Source of the DNA: Halomonas sp. LR3S48
GTDB taxonomy: Bacteria; Pseudomonadota; Gammaproteobacteria; Pseudomonadales; Halomonadaceae
Assembly: GCF_025725665.1 (NCBI RefSeq)
Contig: NZ_CP107009.1
Span: 1,736,001 to 1,800,000, forward strand
Length of the DNA: 64,000 nucleotides
Reading direction: 5' to 3'
In this document: piece by piece, positions 35,252 to 44,446 of the stretch
Layout of the letters: every line of letters starts with the position of its first letter
Position numbering within the stretch: position 1 is the stretch's first letter
Position numbers and translations under genes: made by a program
Notes under the pieces: model-generated
Seen by the model: only the letters and a program-made list of their open reading frames with translations
The model's database searches: none
Told to the model about the DNA's origin: nothing

Positions 35252-37005
35252 TTCAAGACCGGACCCAACATTCGGGCTGGGCCCTTTACAAGCAGCTGCT
35301 GGCTTACGTGAAGCCCCACTGGATCTCCTTTTCCCTGGCGATCGTCGGCTACGCTCTCTATGCGGCCTCCAGCACGGCTCTGGCCGAGATGATGAAGCGC
35401 CTGATCGATGGCATCCAGGACCCGGATGCCTCCTTTCGCCTCTTTCTGCCCCTGTTCGTGGTATTCATGTTCGCGATCAGGGGACTGGGGACCTTTCTCG
35501 GCACCTATTTCATGAGCAACGTGGCACGCAACGTGGTACATGCTCTGCGCTGCAACGTGTTCAATCACATGCTGCACCTGCCAGGAAGATTCTTCGATTC
35601 TCACTCCAGCGGCCACTTGATCTCGCGGGTTACCTACCACGTGGAGCAGGTCACCGGGGCGGCGACCAATGCGATCACCATCCTGCTGCGTGAAGGCCTG
35701 TTCGTGATCGGCCTGCTGTCCTACCTGATGTGGACCAACTGGATGCTGACCCTGCTGTTCCTGGCCGTGACGCCTTTGATCGGAGGCGTGGTGAGCTATG
35801 CCAGCAAGCGCTTTCGGCGCATCTCCCAGCGTATCCAGGACTCCATGGGCGACGTGACCCATGTGGCTTCCGAGGCTCTCACCGGCTATCGCGTGGTACG
35901 CACTCACGGCGCCGAGGCGTATGAGAAGGCGCGCTTCGCCCGGGCCAGCGACTACAACCGTCAGCAGAAGATGAAGGAAGCCCTGACCAAGGCGATCAGC
36001 ACGCCAGTGATCCAGCTGATGATCGCGGTGTCACTGGCCATCCTGGTATGGCTGGCGATGTCGCCGGCGCTGCTGGCTGACATGACGCCCGGCGAGTTCG
36101 TCGCCTTCATCACCGCTGCCTCGCTGATGGCCAAGCCGGTGCGACAGCTCACCGAGATCAACAGCGAGATCCAGAAGGGGATCGCCGCCGCTGGTGAATT
36201 GTTCGGCCTGATGCAGGTGCCTGCCGAACTCGACGAGGGAACTCGCGAGCCCGAGCGTCTCCAGGGCCGGGTCGAGCTGCGCGGGGTGCGCTTCCGCTAT
36301 AGCGAGGATCAGCCCGAGGTGCTCAAGGACATCAACGTGGTCATCGAGCCCGGCGAGATGATCGCTATCGTGGGGCGCTCCGGCAGCGGCAAGTCGACCC
36401 TGGCCGGGTTGCTGCCGCGCTTCTATCGCACCACCGCCGGCCAAGTGCTGATCGACGACGTTCCCATCGATGAGTACCGCCTGGCACCGTTGCGTCGCCA
36501 GATTGCCTTGGTGTCGCAGCAGGTGACCCTGTTCAATGCCAGCGTGGCCGACAACATCGCCTATGGCATGCCGCAGGCCGAGCGTAGCAGCATCGTGGCA
36601 GCGGCGAAGGCGGCTTATGCCCATGAGTTCATCGAGCGGCTGCCCCACGGCTACGACTCCATCATCGGCGACAATGGCGTGATGCTCTCCGGTGGGCAGC
36701 GTCAGCGCCTCGCCATTGCCCGGGCAATTTTCAAGGATTCGCCCCTGCTGGTCCTCGACGAGGCGACTTCAGCGCTGGATACCGAGTCGGAGCGCTATAT
36801 CCAGCGGGCACTCGAGGTGGTTTGCCGTGGGCGTACCACCCTGGTCATCGCCCATCGCCTCTCCACCATCGAGCGTGCCGACCGCATCCTGGTGATGGAG
36901 CAGGGCCAGATCGTCGAGCAGGGCAACCATGCCGAACTGCTGGCGCGCGACGGCGCCTATGCCGCGCTGCACCGGCTGCAGTTCCAGGAAGCTCCGGTGT
37001 CATGA
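35248..37005 (+). CDS. msbA: Lipid A export permease/ATP-binding protein MsbA
   Basis: ABC exporter of 585 residues that flips lipid A-core across the inner membrane. N-terminal six-TM domain (residues about 20–320) with HMLHLPGRFFDSHSSGHLISR-like coupling sequence, then a nucleotide-binding domain: Walker A GRSGSGKST, signature LSGGQRQR, Walker B LLVLDEATSALD, switch IAHRLSTIE. GTG start at 35248 overlaps exbD. Directly followed by lpxK with a 4-base overlap, as in E. coli msbA-lpxK, which supports MsbA over a general multidrug exporter. Confidence 0.95.
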   Translation: MIQDRTQHSGWALYKQLLAYVKPHWISFSLAIVGYALYAASSTALAEMMKRLIDGIQDPDASFRLFLPLFVVFMFAIRGLGTFLGTYFMSNVARNVVHALRCNVFNHMLHLPGRFFDSHSSGHLISRVTYHVEQVTGAATNAITILLREGLFVIGLLSYLMWTNWMLTLLFLAVTPLIGGVVSYASKRFRRISQRIQDSMGDVTHVASEALTGYRVVRTHGAEAYEKARFARASDYNRQQKMKEALTKAISTPVIQLMIAVSLAILVWLAMSPALLADMTPGEFVAFITAASLMAKPVRQLTEINSEIQKGIAAAGELFGLMQVPAELDEGTREPERLQGRVELRGVRFRYSEDQPEVLKDINVVIEPGEMIAIVGRSGSGKSTLAGLLPRFYRTTAGQVLIDDVPIDEYRLAPLRRQIALVSQQVTLFNASVADNIAYGMPQAERSSIVAAAKAAYAHEFIERLPHGYDSIIGDNGVMLSGGQRQRLAIARAIFKDSPLLVLDEATSALDTESERYIQRALEVVCRGRTTLVIAHRLSTIERADRILVMEQGQIVEQGNHAELLARDGAYAALHRLQFQEAPVS

Positions 37006-38012
37006 GCCAAGGTCTGGGTGAGCGCTGGCTGGAGGCAGCCTACGGCGACGCCACCTGGCTCAGGGCGCTACGGCCACTCGAGGTGGTGTATCGCTGGGCG
37101 ATGGCGCGTCGCGCTGCGGCCTACCGCACTGGGCGTCGCAAGGTATGGCGGGCCACAGTGCCGGTGATCGTCGTCGGCAACGTGACCCTGGGTGGGACGG
37201 GCAAATCCCCTCTCGTGGCTTGGCTGGCCCGCTACCTGACGGAGCGTGGCTGGCGACCTGGCATCGTGTCGCGAGGGTATGGCGGCAAGACGGACGGGGA
37301 CACGGGCTATCCGTTACACGTCACGACACGGACGCCCATTGCCCAGAGTGGCGACGAACCACGCATGCTGGCGCGTCAGACCGGCCTTCCCGTGGTGGTC
37401 GACCCCGACCGGCCGCGTGGGGCGCGAGCGTTGATCGAGCAGGGCTGCGACATCCTGCTCAGCGACGATGGCCTGCAGCATCTGGCATTGGGGCGCGATA
37501 TCGAACTGGTGGTCGTGGACGGTCGCCGTGGCTTCGGCAACGGGCATTGCCTGCCGGCAGGCCCCTTGCGCGAGCCGCTGGCACGTCTCGCCGAAGTGGA
37601 TGCGGTGTTGATCAACGGCGAGCCGGCCTTCGTGCCTCCCGCCGGCGCCTGGACCATTCGTCTGGCGCCGGTTCGCTGGCGTTCGCTGGCAAGTGGGGCA
37701 ACGCATCCCCTGGTGCCGTTGCCATTTCACGGCCCGGTGCATGCCGTGGCGGGTATCGGCAACCCCGGGCGCTTCTTCGATACCCTGGCGGCGCTGGGGG
37801 TGGAGGCGAAACCGCATGCTTTTGCCGATCATCATCGCTTCACGTCGCAGGATCTGGCCTTCGATGATGGCCTGCCGGTGGTGATGACGGCCAAGGATGC
37901 CGAGAAGTGCAACACTATGGCCCTCGATCACGGCTGGGTACTCGAGGTCGAGGCCGAGCCATCGGTGGAATTCGTGACCTGGCTGGACAGTCGCCTGGAA
38001 GGGCTGCGATAA
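37002..38012 (+). CDS. lpxK: Tetraacyldisaccharide 4'-kinase LpxK
   Basis: Lipid A biosynthesis kinase of 336 residues that phosphorylates the 4' position of the disaccharide precursor. N-terminal membrane-associated helix, Walker A GNVTLGGTGKSPL, VSRGYGGK, SGDEPRMLAR, LLSDDGLQHLALGRD and the VVMTAKDAEKC near the C-terminus are all characteristic. Start ATG 37002 overlaps the msbA stop (ATGA); the frame is open further upstream within msbA. Confidence 0.96.
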   Translation: MSQGLGERWLEAAYGDATWLRALRPLEVVYRWAMARRAAAYRTGRRKVWRATVPVIVVGNVTLGGTGKSPLVAWLARYLTERGWRPGIVSRGYGGKTDGDTGYPLHVTTRTPIAQSGDEPRMLARQTGLPVVVDPDRPRGARALIEQGCDILLSDDGLQHLALGRDIELVVVDGRRGFGNGHCLPAGPLREPLARLAEVDAVLINGEPAFVPPAGAWTIRLAPVRWRSLASGATHPLVPLPFHGPVHAVAGIGNPGRFFDTLAALGVEAKPHAFADHHRFTSQDLAFDDGLPVVMTAKDAEKCNTMALDHGWVLEVEAEPSVEFVTWLDSRLEGLR

Positions 38013-38078
38013 CCGTAGGGTCGAATGGATAAGGGCTTAAACTCGTGGACGATAGCCGTGAACGATAGAGGTGAAACG

Positions 38079-38288
38079 ATGGACAAGGAACTGCTGGCCA
38101 TGCTGGTCTGCCCGCTGTGCAAGGGCAAACTCAAGTACGACCGCGAGGCCCAGGAGCTGCTGTGCCACTATGACGGCCTGGCCTATCCGGTGCGCGATGG
38201 CATTCCGGTCATGCTGCCCGAGGAGGCGCGCCGGATGGAAGTCGATGAGAAGTTGCCGCCTTCCCCAGGTCGCACCGGAGAGGCGTGA
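38079..38288 (+). CDS. Trm112 family protein (YcaR-like)
   Basis: Protein of 69 residues of the UPF0434/Trm112 family, a small zinc-ribbon-like protein often encoded between lpxK and kdsB. Visible: VCPLCKGKL with two cysteines, a third cysteine in [12 protein letters not shown], and the signature [13 protein letters not shown]. Start ATG 38079 with GAGGTG. Function in bacteria is not settled. It overlaps the start of kdsB by one base. Confidence 0.92.
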   Translation: MDKELLAMLVCPLCKGKLKYDREAQELLCHYDGLAYPVRDGIPVMLPEEARRMEVDEKLPPSPGRTGEA

Positions 38289-39064
38289 TGGCGCAGGACA
38301 ATGCCTTCATCGCGGTGATTCCGGCACGTTTCGGCTCCTCGCGCCTACCGGGCAAACCCTTGCTCGACATTGCCGGTGAGCCCATGGTGGCGCATGTCTG
38401 GCGCCGTGCAAGCGAGAGTTCCGCCAGTCGTGTGGTGGTGGCCACCGACGATACGCGTATACACGACGCCATGCTGGCGCTGGGCGCCGAGGTGGTTATG
38501 ACCCGCGCCGACCACCCCTCCGGTACCGACCGTCTGGCCGAGGTCGCCGACCAACTGGGGCTCGCCGCCGATGCCGTGCTGGTCAACGTCCAAGGCGATG
38601 AACCCTTGATCCCGCCGCGCTTGATCGATCAGGTCGCCATGCGACTGCATGATGACCCGGGCGCCTCCATCGCTACACTTGCCGAGCCTATCGCCGACGT
38701 CGAGACGTTGTTCAATCCCAACGTGGTCAAGGTGGTGCGGGCGCTTTCCGGTCGCGCTCTCTATTTCTCCCGCGCTCCCATTCCCTGGGACCGCGAGTCG
38801 TTCGCTGCGCGTCCCGAGTGGCTCGAGACCGATGCCTGGCTACGCCATATCGGACTCTACGCCTACCGCGCCGCCTTCCTGGCGGAGTATCGCGACTGGA
38901 GCCCCTCGGCGCTGGAGCAACTGGAGCAGTTGGAACAGCTCCGGGCGCTGCACCACGGCCATGCCATCCAGGTGGCCCTGGCTGCCGAGCCCAATCCGAC
39001 CGGCGTCGACACGCTCGAGGACCTGGAGCGTGTCAGGGACTTGCTGACCGCAAACCGTAAGTAG
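38288..39064 (+). CDS. kdsB: 3-deoxy-manno-octulosonate cytidylyltransferase KdsB
   Basis: Makes CMP-Kdo for the lipopolysaccharide core, 258 residues. Motifs: [17 protein letters not shown] (nucleotide loop), [30 protein letters not shown] and [12 protein letters not shown] 38288 is preferred over GTG 38285; both follow GGAGAGG. A run EQLEQLEQL (codons about 38918–38940) is a small in-frame repeat within the usual length range. Confidence 0.96.
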   Translation: MAQDNAFIAVIPARFGSSRLPGKPLLDIAGEPMVAHVWRRASESSASRVVVATDDTRIHDAMLALGAEVVMTRADHPSGTDRLAEVADQLGLAADAVLVNVQGDEPLIPPRLIDQVAMRLHDDPGASIATLAEPIADVETLFNPNVVKVVRALSGRALYFSRAPIPWDRESFAARPEWLETDAWLRHIGLYAYRAAFLAEYRDWSPSALEQLEQLEQLRALHHGHAIQVALAAEPNPTGVDTLEDLERVRDLLTANRK

Positions 39065-39076
39065 GGAGAAGGCGCC

Positions 39077-39556
39077 ATGCGCGTTCTGTTCGTCTGCCTC
39101 GGCAATATCTGTCGCTCACCTACCGCCGAAGGGGTGTTTCGTCGGGAGCTCGAGTTGGCAGGACTGGCGCATCGTGTCGAGGTCGACTCGTGCGGCATCG
39201 GCGACTGGCACGTGGGCAAGTCGCCCGACCCGCGTTCCGCGGCTGCTGCCCGTCGGCGCGGTATCGACTTGAGCGAGCTGTGCGCACGCCAGCTGTCGGC
39301 CGAGGATTTCCAACGCTTCGATTACCTCCTGGCCATGGATCACCATAACCTGGCGTCGTTGCGGCAACAGTGCCCTGAAGGATGCCAGGCTTACATCGGT
39401 CTTTTTCTCGACTTTGCCGGCCATGTCGACCGCTCGGTACCCGACCCCTACTACGGCGGCGACCGGGGCTTCGAGGAAGTGCTGGATCTGGTCGAGGCCG
39501 CTTCCCGCGGTCTGGTCGAGAATATCGCCCGGCGGCTCGAGGGGCAGCGGCATTGA
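39077..39556 (+). CDS. Low-molecular-weight protein-tyrosine phosphatase
   Basis: Phosphatase of 159 residues. P-loop VCLGNICRSP with nucleophile Cys7, Arg13 and Ser14, and the general acid in DPYYGG. Encoded between kdsB and murB, as in Pseudomonas. The fold is shared with thioredoxin-coupled arsenate reductases, but the reductase cysteine pair is absent and the sequence is that of a phosphatase. Substrate unknown; perhaps a tyrosine kinase of exopolysaccharide export. Confidence 0.92.
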   Translation: MRVLFVCLGNICRSPTAEGVFRRELELAGLAHRVEVDSCGIGDWHVGKSPDPRSAAAARRRGIDLSELCARQLSAEDFQRFDYLLAMDHHNLASLRQQCPEGCQAYIGLFLDFAGHVDRSVPDPYYGGDRGFEEVLDLVEAASRGLVENIARRLEGQRH

Positions 39557-40560
39557 GCGATAGCCCTCTGGCCGACCATGATCTGAGCGCGGCCAATACC
39601 TTGGGATTACCCTGCCGTGCCGAACGTTTCGCCGCACCGGCGGCCATCGGGCCGCTGCGCCTGCTGCTGCGCCAGGCGGCCGATCAGGATTGGCCCCTGA
39701 CCATACTCGGTGGAGGCAGCAATCTGATCCTGCCCGAGCGGTTACCGGGTCTGGTGATCAAGCCGGCGCTACCCCACTGGTGGCTGGAGCGACAGGGCAG
39801 TAGCGTTCTGGTACACGTCGGGGCAGGGGTCGAATGGCATTCGCTGGTCATGGCCCTGGCCGGTCGCGGGCTGTGGGGCACGGAGAACCTGGCGCTGATA
39901 CCGGGCTTCTGTGGTGCCGCACCGATCCAGAACATCGGTGCCTATGGCGTCGAGCTGTGCGAGGTGCTCGAGGCGGTCCAGGTGCTGTTCGTCGACGATG
40001 GCCGGCCTGCGGTGCTTACGCCCCAGGAGTGTGCCTTCGGCTATCGTGACAGCATCTTCAAGGGTGAGCTGCAGGGCAGGGTGGTCATTACCGGCTTGAT
40101 CCTGCGCCTATCCCGAGTGGCATCTCCGCGCCTGTCGTATGGTGACCTGGCCCAGCGGGTCGGGACGCATCCAGGCCCGCTCGAGGTGGCCGAGGCGGTA
40201 TGCGCCATTCGCCGCGAAAAGTTGCCCGACCCGGCAGAGCTGGGCAATGCCGGCAGTTTCTTCAAGAATCCCATCGTCGAGCGGCAGCGGGCCGAGGAAA
40301 TTTTGTCGTCATGGCCCGAGGTGCCGCATTTCGAACTGGCGGATGGGCGTGTCAAGCTCGCGGCCGGTTGGCTGATCGATCAGTGTGGGCTCAAGGGGTG
40401 GCGCTCGGGCCATTTCGGCGTACACGACCGCCAGGCTTTGGTACTGGTTCACTTTGGGGGAGGCAGTGCCGCCGAGTTATTGGCCTTTGCCGATCGCGTG
40501 GTCGAGCAGGTTCAGGCACGCTTCGGTGTAGTGCTGGAACGCGAACCCAGGCTGGCTTGA
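39553..40560 (+). CDS. murB: UDP-N-acetylmuramate dehydrogenase MurB
   Basis: FAD enzyme of peptidoglycan precursor synthesis, 335 residues, reducing UDP-GlcNAc-enolpyruvate. Type I MurB marks: LPCRAERFA, ILGGGSNLIL, GLWGTENLALIPG, APIQNIGAYGVE, FGYRDSIFK, GNAGSFFKNP with the catalytic serine, and AGWLIDQCGLKG. The start is most likely TTG 39553, overlapping the phosphatase stop (TTGA) with GAGGGGCAG upstream; the frame is open far into the previous gene. Ends before a strong terminator. Confidence 0.95.
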   Translation: MSDSPLADHDLSAANTLGLPCRAERFAAPAAIGPLRLLLRQAADQDWPLTILGGGSNLILPERLPGLVIKPALPHWWLERQGSSVLVHVGAGVEWHSLVMALAGRGLWGTENLALIPGFCGAAPIQNIGAYGVELCEVLEAVQVLFVDDGRPAVLTPQECAFGYRDSIFKGELQGRVVITGLILRLSRVASPRLSYGDLAQRVGTHPGPLEVAEAVCAIRREKLPDPAELGNAGSFFKNPIVERQRAEEILSSWPEVPHFELADGRVKLAAGWLIDQCGLKGWRSGHFGVHDRQALVLVHFGGGSAAELLAFADRVVEQVQARFGVVLEREPRLA

Positions 40561-40608
40561 GTCCATCGAAAGCGAAGTCGCACGTTAATCATCCGTTCCG
40601 CCAACGAA

Positions 40609-40635
40609 AATGGCCCGCGCAGTGCGCGGGCCATT
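40609..40635. terminator. Bidirectional terminator between murB and rne
   Basis: Perfect 12-bp stem AATGGCCCGCGC/GCGCGGGCCATT with a 3-base loop, preceded by GAAA and followed by CGTTT, between convergent genes. Confidence 0.85.
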
Positions 40636-40653
40636 CGTTTGCGACAGGGTTTG

Positions 40654-43600
40654 TCAGCCCTGGTTGCCTTTGTGCGCTTCCTGCTCACGCCGACGGATCT
40701 CGCGCGGATCATTGTGCGCGCGTCGACGTCGACGTGCGGCAGCAGGCGACTCCTCGATGGCAGGTTTATCCTCGGCCTCGGGTGCTTCGGTCTTGGCCGA
40801 TTCCGGCTGCTCGGCTTTCGCCGGCTCGGCAGGTTTCTCCGCCGACTTGGGCGCATCCGCCTTCGGCTGCTCGGCTTTCACCGGCTCGGCAGGTTTCTCC
40901 GCCGGCTTGGACGCATCCGCCTTCGGCTGCTCGGCTTTCACCGGCTCGGCGGGCTTCTCCGCCGGCTTGGGCGTGTCGGCCTTGGGCTGCTCGGCTTTCA
41001 CCGGCTCGGCGGGCTTCTCCGTCGGCTTGGGTGCGTCGGCCTTGGGCTGCTCGGCTTTCGGCTGCTCGGGTGTCACCGACTCGGCGGGCTTCTCCGTCGG
41101 CTTGGGCGCGTCGGCCTTGGGCTGCTCGGCTTTCGCCTGCTCGGGTGTCACCGGCTCGGCGGGCTTCTCCGCAGGCTTGGGCGCGTCGGCCTTGGGCTGC
41201 TCGGCTTTCGCCTGCTCGGGTGTCACCGGCTCGGCGGGTTTCTCCGCCGGCTTGGGTGCATCCGCCTTGGGCTGCTCGGCTTTCGCCTGCTCGGGCGTCA
41301 CCGGCTCGGCGGGCTTCTCCGTCGGCCTGGGCACGTCGGCCTTGGGCTGCTCGGCTTTCGCCTGCTCGGGTGTCACCGGCTCGGCGGGTTTCTCCGTCGG
41401 CTTGGGCGCATCCGCCTTGGGCTGCTCGGCTTTCGGCTGCTCGGGTGTCACCGGCGCGGCGGGCTTCTCCATCGGCTTGGGCGCGTCGGCCTTGGGCTGC
41501 TCGGGTGTCACCGGCTCGGCGGGCTTCTCCGCAGGCTTGGGCGCGTCGGCCTTGGACTGCTCGGCTTTCGGCTGCTCGGTTGCGGGCTCAGCCTGTTCGC
41601 TCGCTTGCAGGCGCTGCTGCTCGGCTTCGGCCTGGGGATTGATGGCGTGCTGGCGCGTGCGGTTGCGCGGATTGTTGCGCGTGCGCTTGGGCTTGCCATC
41701 GTCGACCTTGGTGGGTTCGGACGACTGCTCGACAAGCTTTTCCTGGGACTCGACCTTCTGCCGACGGGGAGCTTCGTCACGGCTGCGAGGCTTGGCCTGA
41801 CGACCTTCTTCGGTGGCTTGGGGCTTGTCGGCACGCGCCTGGTTGCGACCGCGGCCGCCGCGTCCTTCATTGCGGCCTTCCGTACGTCCTTCGCTTCGTC
41901 CTTCGCTTCGACCAGCTGCGTTGTCCTGGCGCGCCTCCTGGCGTGAGTCGCTGCGAGCACTCTCCTGCTGGCGTGCCTGGCCGCGCTGGCTGCGACCGTC
42001 GTCCTGGGAGTCGCCGCGCGAACGACGCCGCTGTCGGCCGTTGCGCTCGCCACGCTCATCCTCGCCGCCGCGGGCCGGCGGGGGAGTGGCCGGCTTGCGG
42101 GGTTCCGCCGGCGTGGCCGTATCGCTCTCGGTACCGCCGAGCAATTTGCTGACGCCTTTCAACAGGCGACCGAGCACGCCGGCGGCGGGGGCTGCTGGAG
42201 CTGCAGGAGCAGGAGTCGCGACCCGAGGAGCAGGCGCTTGAGGGGCCGGTTCCTGTTGCAGGGAGGCTGGCGCCGGCTCGTTATGGATCACCGTCTTCAC
42301 GGCCGCCTCCGTGCGGGCAACCGGTTTGGCGATGCTGGTGTCCGGTTCCTTGCCGATCTCGGTATGTACCGAGAGTTCGAAGCTGGACTTGTCCTGGTCG
42401 CCTTCCTCTTCGATATGGTCGTCACGCAGGCGCTGCACGTCGTAGTGCGGCGTATCCATATCGGGGTTGGGCAGCACCAGCACGCGTACGTCCTGGCGCT
42501 TCTCGATGTCGGCCAGTACCGCACGCTTCTCGTTGAGCAGGTAGGTCGCCACCGGTACCGGCAGGATGGCGCGGATCTGGGCGCTGCGCTCCTTCATCGC
42601 CTCTTCCTCGATCAGGCGCATGATCGAGAGCGACAGCGAGCGCACATCACGGATGGTGCCCTGGCCGTTGCAACGCGGGCAGACCACACCGCTGGTCTCG
42701 CCTAGCGACGGGCGCAAACGCTGGCGCGACATTTCCATCAGGCCGAAACGCGAGATGCGGCCGATCTGTACCCTTGCACGATCGAGCTTGAGCGCGTCGC
42801 GCATGCGGTTCTCGACCTCGCGCTGGTTGCGCGCCGGGCTCATGTCGATGAAGTCGATCACCACCAGGCCGCCGATGTCGCGCAGGCGCAATTGGCGAGC
42901 GATCTCGTCGGCCGCCTCGAGGTTGGTCTGTAGCGCCGTCTCCTCGATGTCGCTGCCACGGGTGGCGCGCGCCGAGTTGATGTCGATGGAGACCAGGGCC
43001 TCGGTGTGGTCGATGACGATGGAGCCACCGGAAGGCAGCTTCACTTCGCGCTCGTAGGCAGTCTCGATCTGGGACTCGATCTGGAAGCGTGAGAACAGCG
43101 GGACTTCGTCGGCGTAGAGCTTGATCTTCTGCTGGTACGAGGGCATGACCTGGCGAATGAAAGCCAGGGCGCGCTGATGCACCGTCGGGTCATCGATGAG
43201 GACCTCGCCGATATCCTGTCGCAGGTAGTCGCGCATGGCGCGAATGATGACATCCGACTCGCGGTAGATCAGGAAGGGCGCCGGGCGCTTGCCGGCCTCC
43301 TCGGTGATCGACTCCCATACCTGAACCAGGTAGTTGAGGTCCCACTGCAGCTCCTCGCTGCTGCGGCCGATCCCGGCGGTGCGCACGATCACACCCATTT
43401 TCTCCGGAACGGTGAGTTGGCCCATGGCCTCCTTGAGCTGGGTGCGCTCTTCGCCCTCGATGCGCCGCGAGATACCGCCGGCGCGCGGGTTGTTGGGCAT
43501 CAGCACGAGGAAGCGGCCGGCCAGACTGATGAAGGTGGTCAGCGCGGCTCCCTTGTTGCCGCGCTCCTCCTTGTCGACCTGCACGATGACTTCCTGGCCC

Positions 43601-43881
43601 TCCTTGAGCACCTCCTTGATGCTGGGACGCCCCGAGGTGTCCTTCAGGAAGTACTCGCGGGAGATCTCCTTGAGGGGGAGAAAGCCGTGACGATCTGCCC
43701 CGAAGTCGACGAAGGCGGCTTCGAGGGAGGGCTCGACGCGGGTGATCTTGCCGCGATAGATATTGGCTTTCTTTTGCTCCCTGGCACCCGACTCGATGTC
43801 CAGGTCATACAGGCGTTGTCCATCTACCAGCGCGACGCGCAGCTCTTCCGGCTGGGTCGCATTGATGAGCATCCGTTTCAT
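40654..43881 (-). CDS. rne: Ribonuclease E
   Basis: Essential endoribonuclease of 1075 residues and core of the RNA degradosome. The catalytic half (about 1–530) shows the S1 domain ([20 protein letters not shown]), the DNase I-like catalytic region ([23 protein letters not shown]) and the zinc-link CPRCNGQG that holds the tetramer. The C-terminal half is disordered: an Arg-rich RNA-binding stretch (residues about 655–770), then a long K/P/E/A tandem repeat and an Arg-rich end ([20 protein letters not shown]). Start ATG 43881 ([15 protein letters not shown]) fits the family. A 5' region of several hundred bases precedes it. Autoregulation of rne through its leader is known in E. coli. Confidence 0.97.
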   Translation of the reverse strand: MKRMLINATQPEELRVALVDGQRLYDLDIESGAREQKKANIYRGKITRVEPSLEAAFVDFGADRHGFLPLKEISREYFLKDTSGRPSIKEVLKEGQEVIVQVDKEERGNKGAALTTFISLAGRFLVLMPNNPRAGGISRRIEGEERTQLKEAMGQLTVPEKMGVIVRTAGIGRSSEELQWDLNYLVQVWESITEEAGKRPAPFLIYRESDVIIRAMRDYLRQDIGEVLIDDPTVHQRALAFIRQVMPSYQQKIKLYADEVPLFSRFQIESQIETAYEREVKLPSGGSIVIDHTEALVSIDINSARATRGSDIEETALQTNLEAADEIARQLRLRDIGGLVVIDFIDMSPARNQREVENRMRDALKLDRARVQIGRISRFGLMEMSRQRLRPSLGETSGVVCPRCNGQGTIRDVRSLSLSIMRLIEEEAMKERSAQIRAILPVPVATYLLNEKRAVLADIEKRQDVRVLVLPNPDMDTPHYDVQRLRDDHIEEEGDQDKSSFELSVHTEIGKEPDTSIAKPVARTEAAVKTVIHNEPAPASLQQEPAPQAPAPRVATPAPAAPAAPAAGVLGRLLKGVSKLLGGTESDTATPAEPRKPATPPPARGGEDERGERNGRQRRRSRGDSQDDGRSQRGQARQQESARSDSRQEARQDNAAGRSEGRSEGRTEGRNEGRGGRGRNQARADKPQATEEGRQAKPRSRDEAPRRQKVESQEKLVEQSSEPTKVDDGKPKRTRNNPRNRTRQHAINPQAEAEQQRLQASEQAEPATEQPKAEQSKADAPKPAEKPAEPVTPEQPKADAPKPMEKPAAPVTPEQPKAEQPKADAPKPTEKPAEPVTPEQAKAEQPKADVPRPTEKPAEPVTPEQAKAEQPKADAPKPAEKPAEPVTPEQAKAEQPKADAPKPAEKPAEPVTPEQAKAEQPKADAPKPTEKPAESVTPEQPKAEQPKADAPKPTEKPAEPVKAEQPKADTPKPAEKPAEPVKAEQPKADASKPAEKPAEPVKAEQPKADAPKSAEKPAEPAKAEQPESAKTEAPEAEDKPAIEESPAAARRRRRAHNDPREIRRREQEAHKGNQG
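40800..41570 (-). repeat. Tandem repeat in the RNase E C-terminal scaffold
   Basis: In gene order about seven 20–25-residue units of the type [20 protein letters not shown] followed by PEQAK (75 bases when complete) are followed by four 20-residue units ending PAEPVK (60 bases). Units differ by single residues (Ala/Thr/Met after KP, Glu/Ser/Ala changes), showing recent in-frame expansion. The array codes for a highly charged, proline-rich disordered linker. Confidence 0.9.
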
Positions 43882-44446
43882 GTTGTCTCGCAAACTGGAC
43901 GCGCCGGTAGGCTTCGAAGAAGGCGAACCTCTGGGTGCTGCGTGCTTGTGCTCAGCGCATGTCGCGGATGCGCAGTGGCGCCCGATCGTACCGGTGCCCA
44001 AAACGGGACCAGCACGACATGATCATGTTGAGTACGTGGCGGAGGCAGGACATGTCTCGGTGGGGCTTCTCCCATCCGGCCCTGCTGTCACCGCCAGACA
44101 CCTGGCATTCATCGATTCGCCAACGCCGGCCACCGGCACGATGTGGAACGATTCCCGTGGCCACCGCTCGCCTGTCACTGTCGCGAGTCGGGTCCGGGCG
44201 TGGCGTCACTACTTGTCTACTTTCTAGCGTCTATCACTCGTTGGCGTCGGGACCCATTGTAGGGGTCGTCGCTGCCCGATTTCGTCGCTCCGGCCTGCGT
44301 GTCTGTCGTGCAGGCGCCATGGGACCGAAGGGATCCATCCGAGCGAGCTCGCAATATAGCAGTATTGGCAATCGGCAGCAATTGGCGCAGCGCGTCGTCG
44401 AGTGCGTTAGAATGCGGCCTCACAACGGATTTTCAGCGGGAGTGTC
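43882..44446. other. Divergent rne/rluC intergenic region (565 bases)
   Basis: No credible gene. On the minus strand a sigma70-like promoter for rne is visible at 44353–44381, which would give rne a leader of roughly 465 bases. TAGAAT at 44408–44413 could be the -10 of rluC. A short palindrome CATGATCATG lies at about 44017–44026. Confidence 0.6.
44353..44381 (-). promoter_or_regulatory. Predicted rne promoter
   Basis: On the minus strand: TTGCTG (44381–44376), a 17-base spacer, TATATT (44358–44353). Transcription would start near 44346. Confidence 0.5.

Noticed and set aside
39077..39556. Arsenate reductase (ArsC) to complete the arsenic cluster
   Set aside because: The P-loop is of phosphatase type and the ArsC redox cysteine pair is missing; it sits in the kdsB-murB block far from ars.
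40800..41570. CRISPR-like direct repeats
   Set aside because: Units are contiguous 60/75-base coding repeats without unique spacers, inside rne.
40610..41946. Long open frames on the plus strand opposite the RNase E repeat
   Set aside because: They are mirror readings of the GC-rich repeat array and give low-complexity Leu/Gly/Arg/Ser/Ala proteins. The minus strand carries the full RNase E sequence.
44382..44413. rluC promoter TTGGCG/TAGAAT
   Set aside because: The spacer would be 20 bases; only the -10-like hexamer is credible.
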